From Gordonia neofelifaecis NRRL B-59395 (GTDB taxonomy: Bacteria > Actinomycetota > Actinomycetes > Mycobacteriales > Mycobacteriaceae), in the NCBI RefSeq assembly GCF_000192435.1, contig NZ_AEUD01000004.1, positions 1 to 64,000 of the forward strand: 64,000 nucleotides of DNA, given 5' to 3'. The notes beneath the pieces are model-generated. The model ran no database searches. It had not been told where the DNA came from and worked only from the letters and a program-made list of their open reading frames with translations. Shown in pieces: positions 37,583 through 48,219 of this stretch. The position numbers and the translations under genes are program-made. How positions within the stretch are numbered: the stretch's first letter is position 1; every line of letters starts with the position of its first letter.

Positions 37583-37591
37583 GGTTCCGCG

Positions 37592-39073
37592 TCACCGGGA
37601 TCGGCGGTACTTCTTCACCGCACGCCGCCCTCGCGACTCCTCCTGCGCGTCCAGGCGACCGAGGACGAAGAGCGCTTCCCGGCTCAACTGCGGATCGGCG
37701 GCCACCTCGGCGAGGTGTGCGCGGTTCACCGCGGTGTCCTGGAAGACGCCGAGGTGGCTCTGGACTCGCTTGGCGTCCTTCCCGGCCCTGGCGAACGCCT
37801 TCTTGCCGAGCGGCTCGGCCGACTCGGCGGTGTATCGGACCGCCTTGGCGCGCTTGCGGATCGTGTGCAACTGCTCGACCCATTCCGGAGACCACGGCGT
37901 GTGCTTGCGGAGTCGCTTCTCCGCCTTGACCATTCGCGCGTACGCGCCACCGATCGCGTCGGCCGCCACGTCGCGGGCGTCGCGCCGCGCGGCGGGACCG
38001 GGGATCGGTGCGTCGATCAGCTTGTCGAGGTCGTCGAGCAGGCGGAGGTAGCGAGGAGTGGACAGCGCGTAGCGCATCGACTTGAGCGCTCGCTCGTGCT
38101 GCGTGCGCTCGTCGTCGATGAGCGCCTTCACCAGGTCGGCGGGCGGGTTCTCCCGAGCGAGGAGATGTTCGTTGGCGGCGAGACGGACCTCCCGATCGCG
38201 GGCGTCGCCCAGCACCTCGGCGAGGCGGCGCAGTTCCTCGGCGACGGGCGCCGCGGCCTCCGGTGCGATGACGCCCGGGTACGAGGTGAGGATGGAGCGG
38301 ATCTTGCGCGACGCGACCCGCATCTGGTGGACCGCGTCGGGACCGTTCTCGCGCGCGATCGGATCCCAGGCGAGGAGGGCGTCGCGATGGGTGGCGAGGT
38401 CGTACTGGACCAGTCCGAGGGCGGTCGCCTTCTTGGGCAGCGCCCGGATGAGGTCGTCGTGCGGCTGCGTGCCGATGGCTCGCGCCAACTTCGAGACGCT
38501 GGACGCCTCGCGTGCGCCGGCCGAGCGGAGCGCGCTCCTGGCGTGCTTGAGGAGCTTCGCGTCGCCGCCGGTGAGCTCGAACTCCCACTCGGCCCACCGG
38601 TTCACCGAACCGCCGGGGAGCAGCGACTCCGCGGAGACGATGTCCTCGCAGAACTCGGCGAGGGAGACGCCGTCCGCGTCGAGGACGACGGTGACGGTGC
38701 GGTCGGTGGTGATGGTGGCGACCGGAATCAGCGGCTCGGACCGGACGACGGTCAGCACCTGCTCTCGCAGGGTGGCGGGGACCGATTCCTGGTCGGCGTC
38801 GTCGAACCCGACGGCGGTCTCCTTGCGGCCGCCGGGCACCGACGACGGGCGCTTGAGATGCCATCCGGCGTCGGTGCCGCCGGTCCGGCGGCGCAGGGTC
38901 ATCCGGTTCTTCGCGAGCAGGGTGTCCGGGGTGTCGAAGTAGGTGGCTTCGAGCAGATAGGTCTCGGGTTCGGCGGTGGATCCGCCGGCGACCAGATCGG
39001 ACAGGTCGGGTGCGGGCAGTCCGGCGTCGACGTCGAACTTCAGCTCGATCTCGATGGAATGGGATGCACTCAT
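37592..39073 (-). CDS. CYTH-CHAD domain protein
   Basis: A 493-residue two-domain protein. The N-terminal CYTH (triphosphate tunnel) domain carries the ExExK motif at Glu8, Glu10 and Lys12 (SIEIELKF) and further tunnel residues such as TYFDTPD and KRPSSV. The C-terminal CHAD domain (about 230-490) is helical with conserved His/Lys/Arg, for example HQMRVASRKIRSIL and LHTIRKRAKAVRY, a polyphosphate-binding pattern. Such proteins hydrolyse triphosphate or associate with polyphosphate granules. ATG 39073 lies one base after the prolyl iminopeptidase stop, so they form an operon. Confidence 0.9.
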   Translation of the reverse strand: MSASHSIEIELKFDVDAGLPAPDLSDLVAGGSTAEPETYLLEATYFDTPDTLLAKNRMTLRRRTGGTDAGWHLKRPSSVPGGRKETAVGFDDADQESVPATLREQVLTVVRSEPLIPVATITTDRTVTVVLDADGVSLAEFCEDIVSAESLLPGGSVNRWAEWEFELTGGDAKLLKHARSALRSAGAREASSVSKLARAIGTQPHDDLIRALPKKATALGLVQYDLATHRDALLAWDPIARENGPDAVHQMRVASRKIRSILTSYPGVIAPEAAAPVAEELRRLAEVLGDARDREVRLAANEHLLARENPPADLVKALIDDERTQHERALKSMRYALSTPRYLRLLDDLDKLIDAPIPGPAARRDARDVAADAIGGAYARMVKAEKRLRKHTPWSPEWVEQLHTIRKRAKAVRYTAESAEPLGKKAFARAGKDAKRVQSHLGVFQDTAVNRAHLAEVAADPQLSREALFVLGRLDAQEESRGRRAVKKYRRSR

Positions 39074-39074
39074 G

Positions 39075-40127
<1,053 letters not shown>

Positions 40128-40165
40128 TCAGCCGCACGCCGGTCGGGCGACGGTCGGGCGTCGGC

Positions 40166-41014
40166 TCAGTAAGAGTGCTCGGGGCCGGGGAAGGCGGCGG
40201 TCGCGACCTCGGTCGCGTAGGCGCGGGCGGCCTCGCGGAGCTCGTCGCCGACCGCCGCGTACCGCTTGACGAACTTGGCGGTCTTGCCGTGGGTGTAGCC
40301 CGCCATGTCCTGCCAGACGAGCACCTGGGCATCGGTCTCGTTGCCCGCCCCGATCCCGACGGTGGGAATGGTCAGCTTGCGGGTGATCTGCCCGGCGATG
40401 TCGGCCGGCACCATCTCCATCACCACGGAGAACGCGCCCGCCTCCTGCACGGCGATGGCGTCGGCGATCAGCTGGTCGGCGGCGTCGCCCCGGCCCTGCA
40501 CGCGGAAACCGCCGAGACCGTTCACGCTCTGCGGGGTGAATCCGACGTGGCCCATCACCGGGATGCCTGCTGCGGTGAGTGCGGCGATCTGCGGGGCGAC
40601 GCGTTCGCCGCCCTCGATCTTGACCGCGTGCGCGCCGCCCTCCTTGAAGAAGCGGACGGCGTTCTCGAGCGCCTGCTGGGGGCTCGCCTCGTAGGTGCCG
40701 AACGGAAGGTCGGCCACGACCAGGGCGTGCGGGGCCCCGCGGACGACCGCGCGCACCAGCGGGATCAGCTCGTCGTTGGTGATCGGGATCGTGGTGTCGT
40801 AGCCGTAGACGACGTTCGCGGCGGAGTCGCCGACCAGCAGGACGGGGATCTCGGCCTCGTCGAAGATGCGGGCGGTGGAGAAGTCGTACGCGGTGAGCAT
40901 CGGCCACTTGTGGCCCTCGGCCTTCCACTGCGCGAGATGGTGGACGCGAGTCGCGCGGCGGGGCGCCTGCGTGCTCGTGACCGGAGTGGAGCCGTAAACG
41001 GATGCATCCGACAT
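40166..41014 (-). CDS. panB: 3-methyl-2-oxobutanoate hydroxymethyltransferase (PanB)
   Basis: A 282-residue ketopantoate hydroxymethyltransferase, the first committed step of pantothenate (CoA) synthesis. Family motifs include [68 protein letters not shown] and [22 protein letters not shown] 41014 is chosen because GAGG lies six bases upstream and the length then equals the usual 281-282; an extension to 41089 is open but unlikely. In the remembered M. tuberculosis order panB (Rv2225) also lies between the CYTH-CHAD gene and glnA2. Confidence 0.95.
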   Translation of the reverse strand: MSDASVYGSTPVTSTQAPRRATRVHHLAQWKAEGHKWPMLTAYDFSTARIFDEAEIPVLLVGDSAANVVYGYDTTIPITNDELIPLVRAVVRGAPHALVVADLPFGTYEASPQQALENAVRFFKEGGAHAVKIEGGERVAPQIAALTAAGIPVMGHVGFTPQSVNGLGGFRVQGRGDAADQLIADAIAVQEAGAFSVVMEMVPADIAGQITRKLTIPTVGIGAGNETDAQVLVWQDMAGYTHGKTAKFVKRYAAVGDELREAARAYATEVATAAFPGPEHSY

Positions 41015-41200
41015 GATCTGCCTCATTTCTGCCTCGAGTCCCGCAGGTGCGGGTACCCGGGTTGGTGTGGACGTATTCGATTGTTCCACCGCGTCGGTGG
41101 GCGATGAACCCGCACGTCGGTGGGATTGGTCACACGCCGGCGGAGGCGCATCGACGATGCGCGGCGGTCGTCGACGACGACCGATCGCATCTGCGCGGGT

Positions 41201-41216
41201 GTAACACGCGCGTAAC
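41201..41216 (+). promoter_or_regulatory. GlnR-box-like site upstream of glnA2
   Basis: GTAAC-N6-GTAAC lies 23-38 bp before the glnA2 start codon. The actinobacterial GlnR pattern is roughly GTNAC-N6-GAAAC, so this differs at one position. So close to the start it would overlap the promoter or leader. Confidence 0.35.
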
Positions 41217-41238
41217 CGCGGGCCTCTAAGGTTCGGGT

Positions 41239-42576
41239 ATGGACCGCCAACAGGAATTCGTGCTGCGCACCCTCGAAGAGCGGGACATCCGCTTCGTCCG
41301 GCTGTGGTTCACCGACATCCTCGGGTATCTGAAGTCGGTGGCCATCGCGCCGGCCGAACTCGAAGGCGCGTTCGCCGAGGGCATCGGATTCGACGGCTCG
41401 GCGATCGAGGGTTTCTCAAGGGTCTCGGAGGCCGACATGGTCGCCAAGCCCGATCCGTCGACGTTTCAGATCCTGCCCTGGCGCGACGAGGGCGACCTGT
41501 ACTCGGCGCGCATCTTCTGCGACATCACGATGCCCGACGGCTCGCCGTCGTGGGCCGATCCGCGCAATGTGCTGAGGCGGCAGCTGAACAAGGCCGCCGA
41601 CCAGGGATTCACCTGCTATGTCCATCCGGAGATCGAGTTCTTCCTGCTGCAGGACAAGCCGATCGACGGCACACCGCCGGTCCCGGCAGACCGGGGCGGG
41701 TACTTCGACCAGGCGTTCCACGCGCTGGCACCGAACTTCCGCAGACACGCCATCGACGCGCTCGAGGCGATGGGCATCTCCGTGGAGTTCTCGCATCACG
41801 AGGGTGCGCCGGGTCAGCAGGAGATCGATCTGCGCTATGCCGATGCTCTGTCGATGGCCGACAACGTGATGACCTTCCGCTATCTGGTGAAGCAGGTCGC
41901 GTTCAGCGACGGCGTGCGCGCGACATTCATGCCGAAGCCGTTCAGCGAGTATCCGGGCTCGGCGATGCACACGCACATGAGCCTCTTCGAGGGCGACACC
42001 AACGCCTTCCACAACCCCGACGACCCGATGCAGCTCTCGACGGTCGGCAAGCAGTTCATCGCGGGTATCCTCCACCACGCGGGGGAGATCAGCGCGGTCA
42101 CGAACCAGTGGGTCAACAGCTACAAGAGGCTCATCTACGGTGACGAGGCGCCGACGGCCGCGACGTGGGGCGGCGCCAACCGTTCGGCGATGATCCGACT
42201 TCCGCTGTACACGCCGAACAAGGCGTCGTCTCGGCGCGTCGAGATCCGTACACCGGACTCGGCGTGCAATCCCTACCTGACGTTCGCGGTGCTCCTGGCC
42301 GCCGGCATGAAGGGGATCGAGAACGAGTACGAGCTGCCGGACGAGGCCGAGGACAACGTCTGGGCGCTGACCGAGGCGGAGCGGCGGGCGATGGGCTACC
42401 GCGAGCTCCCGGGGTCGCTCGCCGACGCGCTGGTCGAGATGGAGAAGTCGGAGCTGGTGGCGGAGACGCTCGGCGAGCACGTCTTCGACTACTTCCTGCG
42501 CAACAAGCGGGCCGAGTGGAATGCGTACCGCGGCCGGGTGACGCCGTACGAGCTCGAGCACTATCTGCCGTTGTAG
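41239..42576 (+). CDS. glnA2: Type I glutamine synthetase GlnA2
   Basis: A 445-residue glutamine synthetase. The nucleotide/glutamate loop FDGSAIEGF is at 51-59, with catalytic segments [50 protein letters not shown] and [15 protein letters not shown]. Unlike GlnA1 it has no KDLYELP adenylylation motif; the corresponding stretch is [14 protein letters not shown], so GlnE probably does not modify it. It is directly followed by glnE (9-bp gap), the Rv2222c-Rv2221c pair. In mycobacteria GlnA2 is not the main assimilatory enzyme. Confidence 0.94.
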   Translation: MDRQQEFVLRTLEERDIRFVRLWFTDILGYLKSVAIAPAELEGAFAEGIGFDGSAIEGFSRVSEADMVAKPDPSTFQILPWRDEGDLYSARIFCDITMPDGSPSWADPRNVLRRQLNKAADQGFTCYVHPEIEFFLLQDKPIDGTPPVPADRGGYFDQAFHALAPNFRRHAIDALEAMGISVEFSHHEGAPGQQEIDLRYADALSMADNVMTFRYLVKQVAFSDGVRATFMPKPFSEYPGSAMHTHMSLFEGDTNAFHNPDDPMQLSTVGKQFIAGILHHAGEISAVTNQWVNSYKRLIYGDEAPTAATWGGANRSAMIRLPLYTPNKASSRRVEIRTPDSACNPYLTFAVLLAAGMKGIENEYELPDEAEDNVWALTEAERRAMGYRELPGSLADALVEMEKSELVAETLGEHVFDYFLRNKRAEWNAYRGRVTPYELEHYLPL

Positions 42577-42585
42577 GAGGTTCGC

Positions 42586-45500
42586 GTGACTGTTTCTCGC
42601 GGCCGCTCCGCGGTGCCCAGCCCCGGTCGTCTCGGCCTGTTGCAGACCGAGGCGCGCGACCGACTGTCGTCACTCGGTTGGACCGGGCCCGACGACGTCG
42701 ACCTGCTCTGGTCGCTCTCGCGTGCTCCGGACGCCGATCTCGCCCTGGCCACCCTGATCCGACTACGCGACGCAGATCCCGAAGCGTGGCCCGAGTTGGA
42801 CCGACTTCTGCGGCGCGACAAGCGGTTCCGCGGGCGCCTGCTGTCGGTGATCGGCGGGTCGGACGCGCTGGGCGATCATCTCGTCGCGGAGCCCGGCGTG
42901 TGGCGACGACTGCTGGCCGACGAGCTGCCCGACGCGATCGCCGTGCGCGCGGCACTGCTCGGCGCGGTCGAGGCCACCGTCGAACCTGGGGCGGAGCAGC
43001 GCGGAGACCTGCTGTACCGCGCGGCCGTCACCGGCCCCGACGCGGTCGTCGCCTTGCGGCGGGCGTATCGGGATCAGTTGATGGTGCTGGCCGCGCACGA
43101 CCTCGCCGCGACCGTCGAAGACGAGCCGGTCCTGTATCTGCCGGAGGTCGGCGCCCGACTGTCGGACCTGGCGGACGCCGCACTGACCGCGGCGCTCGCG
43201 GTGGCGATCGCGACGGTGCTCGACGACAAGCCGCTCGAGGCGGAGCTCGCGGTGATCGCGATGGGCAAGTGCGGGGCCCGCGAACTGAACTACGTCAGCG
43301 ATGTGGACGTGGTGTTCGTCGCCGAACCCGCGGACGCCGCCTCGGCCCGGATCGCCGGCGAGATGATGCGGGTGGGGTCGTCGGCGTTCTTCGACGTCGA
43401 CGCGGGCCTGCGTCCGGAAGGCAAACGAGGTGCGTTGACCCGCACCCTGGAGTCGCACGTCGCGTACTACCGCCGTTGGGCGAAGACGTGGGAGTTCCAG
43501 GCACTCCTCAAGGCCCGGGCGATGACCGGCTCGATGAAGCTGGGCGCGGCGTACGTGGAGGCGACGGCGCCGATGGTGTGGGACGCCTCCGAGCGCGACG
43601 ACTTCGTCCCCGAGGTCCAGGCGATGCGCCGCCGGGTGGAATCGCTGGTTCCCCCGGAGGAGAAGGCGCGCAACCTCAAACTCGGGCGCGGCGGTCTCCG
43701 CGACGTCGAGTTCGCGGTGCAACTGCTGCAGATGGTGCACGGACGCGTGGATCCGGATCTGCACGTGCAGTCGACGGTCGACGCGCTCGCGGCGCTCACC
43801 GACGGCGGCTACATCGGCCGGGACGACGGCGCGAACTTCGCGGCGTCGTACCAGTTCCTGCGAATGCTGGAGCATCGTCTGCAACTGCAACGACTGCAGC
43901 GCACGCACTTGCTTCCCGATCCGGCCGACACCGCGGCGATGCGGTGGCTCGCGCGCGCCGCGCACGTGCGACCGGAGGGAACCAATGACGCCGAGCAGGT
44001 GTTGCGCCGGGAACTCCGCAAGCAACGGACTCGCGTGCGGCAGCTGCACGAGAAGCTGTTCTACCGCCCGCTGCTCGAGTCGGTGGCGCGGTTGGACAAG
44101 GGCGCGCTGCGGTTGTCGGACGAGTCGGCGAAAAGGCAGCTGGCGGTGCTCGGCTGGGCCTTCCCGGATCGGGCCCTCGCGCACATCCGCGTCCTCGGGT
44201 CCGAACCCGGGCGCAGCGGCCAGATCCAGATGCTCATCCTGCCCGGACTGCTCGAGCACATCAGCGACACCCCGGACCCGGACGCGGGCCTGTTGAACTA
44301 CCGCAGGCTCTGCGACGAGGTGGTCGGCGTCGAATGGTTCCTTCGTCTGCTCCGCGACGACGGCGTGGTGGCCGAGCGGCTCATGCACGTCCTCGGCACC
44401 AGCGAGTACATCGCGGACCTGCTGATGCGCTCGCCGGACGTCATCCAGCTGTACTCGACGGGTGCGACCGGACCGAAACTCACCGAGGTCGATTCGGCCG
44501 ATGTGGTGAAGGGACTGGTCGCGTCCACGATGCGAGCCAGTGACCTGAACCGGGCGATCGCCGTCGCGCGGTCGCACCGGCGCGCTGAACTGGCTCGCAT
44601 CGCGTCGGCGGATCTCCTCGGCCTGATGACCGTGCAGCAGGTGTGCCGCGCCCTGTCGACGGTGTGGGCCGCGGTGCTCGGCGCGGCGCTCGACAAGGTG
44701 ATCGCGTCGACGGCCGGCGGTCGAGCCGGTGCACCCGCGCGGATCGCCGTGATCGGGATGGGACGCCTGGGCGGCGGCGAACTCGGGTACGGGTCGGACG
44801 CCGACGTGCTCTTCGTCTGCGAGCCCGTGGAGGGCGTCGCCGAGCCCGAGGCCGTCCGGTGGGCGCAGTCCGTCGCCGACCAGGTGCGCAGTCTGCTCGG
44901 TACGCCGAGCGCCGATCCGCCTCTCGAAGTGGACGTCGGGCTCCGGCCGGAGGGCAAGAACGGCCCGATCGTCCGCACGCTGGCGTCGTACGAGGCGTAC
45001 TACCGGCAGTGGGCGGAGGCCTGGGAGGTGCAAGCGCTGCTGCGCGCGCACTCCGTCGCGGGCGACGAGGATCTGGGCCTGCGATTCCTGCACATGATCG
45101 ACGTGACCCGGTACCCCGAGGGCGGCGTCTCGTCGGACGCGGTGAAGGAGATCCGGCGCATCAAGGCACGCGTGGACTCGGAACGGCTGCCGCGCGGCGC
45201 CGACCCGGCGACCCACACCAAGCTGGGGCGCGGCGGTCTGGCCGACGTCGAGTGGACGGTTCAGCTGATGCAGCTGAGGTACGCCCACCGGCATCCAGAA
45301 CTGCACAACACGTCGACGTTGGAGACTCTGGATGCGATCCGCGATCTCGAGCTGCTGACGTCGGACCAGGTGGAGATGCTCGCGGACGCCTGGCTCACTG
45401 CGACCAAGGCGCGCAATGCGCTGGTTCTGGTGCGGGGCAAACCGGTCGATCAGCTGCCCGGACCCGGTCGTGCGCTGCGGTCCGTCGCCTACGCCGCCGG

Positions 45501-45594
45501 CTGGCCGCAGGACGAGGCGCAGGAGTTCCTCGAGAACTACATGCGGGTGACACGACGGGCCAAGGCGGTCGTCGTGGAGGTCTTCGAGAGCTGA
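42586..45594 (+). CDS. glnE: Bifunctional glutamine synthetase adenylyltransferase/deadenylylase GlnE
   Basis: A full-length 1002-residue enzyme that switches GlnA1 activity by adding and removing AMP on a tyrosine. It holds two nucleotidyltransferase domains: [20 protein letters not shown] (Asp239, Asp241; adenylyl-removing half) and [20 protein letters not shown] near 725-744 (adenylyl-adding half). Each is followed by DxGLRPEGKxG-type and LGRGGLxDVE motifs. A GTG start lies 9 bp after glnA2, with AGGAGG in between. A 28-bp perfect hairpin ends the transcript. The target tyrosine is in glnA1 at 49293-50726. Confidence 0.96.
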   Translation: MTVSRGRSAVPSPGRLGLLQTEARDRLSSLGWTGPDDVDLLWSLSRAPDADLALATLIRLRDADPEAWPELDRLLRRDKRFRGRLLSVIGGSDALGDHLVAEPGVWRRLLADELPDAIAVRAALLGAVEATVEPGAEQRGDLLYRAAVTGPDAVVALRRAYRDQLMVLAAHDLAATVEDEPVLYLPEVGARLSDLADAALTAALAVAIATVLDDKPLEAELAVIAMGKCGARELNYVSDVDVVFVAEPADAASARIAGEMMRVGSSAFFDVDAGLRPEGKRGALTRTLESHVAYYRRWAKTWEFQALLKARAMTGSMKLGAAYVEATAPMVWDASERDDFVPEVQAMRRRVESLVPPEEKARNLKLGRGGLRDVEFAVQLLQMVHGRVDPDLHVQSTVDALAALTDGGYIGRDDGANFAASYQFLRMLEHRLQLQRLQRTHLLPDPADTAAMRWLARAAHVRPEGTNDAEQVLRRELRKQRTRVRQLHEKLFYRPLLESVARLDKGALRLSDESAKRQLAVLGWAFPDRALAHIRVLGSEPGRSGQIQMLILPGLLEHISDTPDPDAGLLNYRRLCDEVVGVEWFLRLLRDDGVVAERLMHVLGTSEYIADLLMRSPDVIQLYSTGATGPKLTEVDSADVVKGLVASTMRASDLNRAIAVARSHRRAELARIASADLLGLMTVQQVCRALSTVWAAVLGAALDKVIASTAGGRAGAPARIAVIGMGRLGGGELGYGSDADVLFVCEPVEGVAEPEAVRWAQSVADQVRSLLGTPSADPPLEVDVGLRPEGKNGPIVRTLASYEAYYRQWAEAWEVQALLRAHSVAGDEDLGLRFLHMIDVTRYPEGGVSSDAVKEIRRIKARVDSERLPRGADPATHTKLGRGGLADVEWTVQLMQLRYAHRHPELHNTSTLETLDAIRDLELLTSDQVEMLADAWLTATKARNALVLVRGKPVDQLPGPGRALRSVAYAAGWPQDEAQEFLENYMRVTRRAKAVVVEVFES

Positions 45595-45597
45595 TCT

Positions 45598-45672
45598 CGC
45601 ACTACCAACGCGTAGACCGCCCGGTGACGGACTCGATGTCCGATACCGGGCGGTCTACGCGTTGGTAGTGCG
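45598..45672. terminator. Very long perfect hairpin between glnE and FKBP genes
   Basis: The arms 45598-45625 and 45645-45672 are perfectly complementary over 28 bp, with a 19-nt loop that itself contains GGAC/GTCC. It starts four bases after the glnE stop and ends six bases before the FKBP stop, so it can serve both converging genes. No T-run is present. Confidence 0.8.
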
Positions 45673-45677
45673 GGGCG

Positions 45678-46241
45678 TCAGCCCTCGATGCCGAGGATCT
45701 TCAGTCCGAAGACGATCGTGTCGCCCGGATTGATCGAGCCGTCGCCGCTGCCCTGCGGGTAGCCGTCGGCGGAGGGGATCACGACGCCGACGGTGGAGCC
45801 GACCTTCTGCCCGACGAGCGCCTTCCGGAAGCCCGGCACCACGCCGGACGCCGGGAACTGCTCGGGGGCGCCGCGGTCGTAGGCGCTGTCGAAGGTCTTC
45901 CCGGTGGTGCCGTTGACGCCCTCGTAGCAGACGGTGACGGTCGACGCGTCGGTCACTTCGGCCCCCGACCCCTGCTTCAGGGTCTTCACCTGCGTCTGGT
46001 CGACCTTGAACGGCGTCGACAGGTCGATCTTCGGGGCCGCGTTCTTCGCATCGTCGGTGACGGCGAACGTCGCCTTGCCCGAGGTGCCGTCGACGGTCCA
46101 CGTGGGCTGGCCGGAGAAGCCCTGCGGGACGGGCGCGCAGCTCGTGGTGTCGAGCGCGTCGCCGCCGTCGTCCGACGAGCAGGCGGTCAGGGCGAGGGCG
46201 GAGACCGCCAGCGGGACGAGGACGAGGGCCTTGAGCTTCAT
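45678..46241 (-). CDS. FKBP-type peptidyl-prolyl isomerase lipoprotein
   Basis: A 187-residue exported PPIase: signal peptide, lipobox LTAC (lipidated Cys21), then a single FKBP domain from about 75 with STVTVCYEGVNGTTGKTFDS, VVPGFRKALVGQKVGSTVGV, IPSADGYPQGS and INPGDTIVFGLKILGI. It should assist folding of exported proteins. It is the second gene of a two-gene unit whose first gene is a frameshifted paralogue 11 bp upstream. Some hydrophobic pocket residues differ from human FKBP12, so drug-binding or activity level cannot be assumed. Confidence 0.9.
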   Translation of the reverse strand: MKLKALVLVPLAVSALALTACSSDDGGDALDTTSCAPVPQGFSGQPTWTVDGTSGKATFAVTDDAKNAAPKIDLSTPFKVDQTQVKTLKQGSGAEVTDASTVTVCYEGVNGTTGKTFDSAYDRGAPEQFPASGVVPGFRKALVGQKVGSTVGVVIPSADGYPQGSGDGSINPGDTIVFGLKILGIEG

Positions 46242-46252
46242 GGTCAGCCAGC

Positions 46253-46904
46253 CTATCCGGCGGTGTCGGACGCGGGTTCCGCGGCCATGATCTTGAGAAC
46301 GAAGACGATGGTGTCACCCGGCTTGATGGTGCCGTCGGGGCTGCCGTCCGGATACCCGTCGGCGGATGTCATCGCGACGGCCACCGACGCGCCGACCTGC
46401 TGGCCGACGAGTGCGCGGCGGAATCCGGGGACCACCCCGTCGGCGTGCAGCCGCGCCGGCGATCCCTTCTGGTACGTGCTGTCGAAGGTCTGGCCGTCGC
46501 GTCCGTCGACGCCCTCGTAGCAGACGTTGACGATGGAGTCGTCGGTGATCTCGTCGCCGGTGCCCGTGACCAGGGTCTTGACCTGGGTCTCGTCGACCGA
46601 GAACGGGGGCGTGACCTTGATCAGCGGACCGGCGCTGTCGGTGGCGGCGGCGACCTCCAGGGTGCCGGTGGTCCCCATCACCTGCCACTGCGGTTTGGTG
46701 TCGGCGGGGGGGGCGGCCCTGCCACTGCGGTTTGGTGTCGGCGGGCGGATCGTCCTGCGGGCACACGCCGCCGTCCATCGTCGGGCTCGCAGTGGTCACA
46801 TCGAGGCTGGCCTGCGCCTCGTCGGAGGAACTGTCGGTGGAGCACCCCGCGAGGACGAGGAGGCTCGCCGCGGCGGGGACCAGGATCAGGGAACGGCGCT
46901 TCAT
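46253..46904 (-). pseudogene. Second FKBP-type lipoprotein, frameshifted by a 37-bp duplication
   Basis: The N-terminal part (ATG 46904) reads MKRRSLILVPAAASLLVLAG, then Cys (lipobox LAGC), to DDPPADTKPQWQ. The FKBP domain continues in another frame from about 46681 (VMGTTGTLEVAAATDSAG, NVCYEGVDGRDGQTFDSTY, VVPGFRRALVGQQVG, ending at 46253). The break is a direct repeat of 28 bp (46681-46708 and 46718-46745) with a 37-nt period that includes a G8 run. With one G fewer the repeat is 36 nt and the frame is restored with a 12-residue duplication. So this is a recent inactivation, a slippage-switchable gene, or a sequencing error. Its partner gene follows after 11 bp. Confidence 0.75.
46681..46745. 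repeat. 28-bp direct repeat with G8 tract
   Basis: CCTGCCACTGCGGTTTGGTG plus TCGGCGGG occurs at 46681-46708 and again at 46718-46745. The spacer carries the end of a run of eight G (46706-46713). The 37-nt period breaks the reading frame of the second FKBP lipoprotein. Confidence 0.95.
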
Positions 46905-46983
46905 GGGCGCCGACGTTAGCAGCCGTGTCTGGGATGCCGCTGTGCGCATGTCGGCACGGAATTCGCCTGCGGCGACACGCCGA

Positions 46984-47014
46984 CGGCCCGGCGCCCACGA
47001 GGGGCTCCGGGCCG
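46984..47014 (-). terminator. Hairpin terminator after mycolyltransferase-like gene
   Basis: CGGCCCGG (46984-46991) pairs with CCGGGCCG (47007-47014), with partial inner pairing, 15 bp past the esterase stop codon on the leftward strand. Confidence 0.5.
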
Positions 47015-47028
47015 CGGATGGCGGGGAG

Positions 47029-48036
47029 TCAGGCGCCGATCGCCTTCGCGATCATCGGCCACGACGAGTGCAGCTCGCGCTCCCAGTAGCCCCAGGAATG
47101 GGTGCCTTGCGGATGCAGGGCGACCTTGGCCGGGATCTTCAGCTGGGCCAGACGCTGGGCCATCTGCTGCGTGCAGGTGTTGGTGGCGGCCTCGATGGCG
47201 CCGCCGACCACGACCCGATCGGCGAGGGCGACACCCTGGGCCGCACTGCTGCCCGCGTCGACCGACTCGTCCTGTCCGGGCAGACCGGAGTTCGACGAGA
47301 GGTACACCTGGGTCCCGCGTAGCTTCTCGGCATTGAGGTAGGGGTCGTTCGCGCGCCAACCGGGCCCGTCGTACGGACCCCACATGTTGCGGGTGTCGGC
47401 CTTGCCGCGGCTTTCCACGACCATCCGGATGTACCGCTGGCCGACCTTGTCGCTGGTCCGGGCGCAACCGCTGTACGACGCGGTGATCTCGTACAGACTC
47501 GGTGCGGCGATCGCGAGGTTCAATACCGAGGTGCCCGACATGGAGATGCCTGCGACGCCGTTCTTGCCGGTGCTCTTGAGTTCCTTGTCGAGCAGCGGCG
47601 GCAGCTCCCGGGTGAGGAACGTCTGCCACTTCTGCTTGCCGAGCACCTTGTCGTCGCGCTCCCAGTCCGTGTAGTAGGAGAAGATGCCCTTCAGCGGGGT
47701 CACGACGTTGACCTGCTTGTTCTGGAAGAACTCGACGTAATTCGTGCGCAGGGCCCAACTGGCCGAGTCCTCGCCGCCACCCGCGCCGTTGAGCAGGTAC
47801 AGGATCGGCGCAGCCTTCGACGTGTCCTTGGGTCGCAGCACGTCGAGCGGGATCTCGCGCTCCATCGACTGCGAGTAGACCGTGATCACCTGGTGCTGAG
47901 GGGTGGCGCCGTCGACGACGGAGACGATCTGCGACGGAGTCTGCGCGGAGACCTCGCCCGCGGCGAGGGGAGCGACCACGGTTGCGGTCAGGGCGAGCAG
48001 TCCGGCGACGGCGCCGGCGAGAGTTCGGGTCTTCAT
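47029..48036 (-). CDS. Exported mycolyltransferase/esterase-like protein (antigen 85 superfamily)
   Basis: A 335-residue secreted alpha/beta-hydrolase. A signal peptide (1-31, APLAAGEVSA) precedes a domain with ILYLLNGAGGGEDSASW, YVEFFQNKQVNVVTPLKG, nucleophile Ser165 in GISMSGTSVLNLA, SLYEITASYSGC, WGPYDGPGWRANDPYLNAEK and the catalytic His in PQGTHSWGYW. These are landmarks of the antigen 85/mycolyltransferase group that moves mycolic acids onto trehalose or arabinogalactan. It may be a true mycolyltransferase or an esterase relative. ATG 48036 is chosen to begin the signal peptide. It is monocistronic. Confidence 0.88.
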   Translation of the reverse strand: MKTRTLAGAVAGLLALTATVVAPLAAGEVSAQTPSQIVSVVDGATPQHQVITVYSQSMEREIPLDVLRPKDTSKAAPILYLLNGAGGGEDSASWALRTNYVEFFQNKQVNVVTPLKGIFSYYTDWERDDKVLGKQKWQTFLTRELPPLLDKELKSTGKNGVAGISMSGTSVLNLAIAAPSLYEITASYSGCARTSDKVGQRYIRMVVESRGKADTRNMWGPYDGPGWRANDPYLNAEKLRGTQVYLSSNSGLPGQDESVDAGSSAAQGVALADRVVVGGAIEAATNTCTQQMAQRLAQLKIPAKVALHPQGTHSWGYWERELHSSWPMIAKAIGA

Positions 48037-48219
48037 ACGAGTGCTTTCACGTCCGTGAGCGACGACGGTGTCGCTCGATGCGGCGTCCGGGAGCAGGCGC
48101 CTGCGGGGGAGTGCGGTCGTCGTGACCACGGTCCTGACCGTCAGTTGTAGCGCGGATCGGCCGCATCGACCTCGTCGAATCCGGCAGACGGCACGGAAAA
48201 GACGATGACCCTGATCGGG

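Noticed and set aside
42763-45306. An 847-codon open frame opposite glnE
   Set aside because: It is an antisense shadow; the low-complexity Arg/His/Val-rich translation has no domain, and glnE has all expected motifs.
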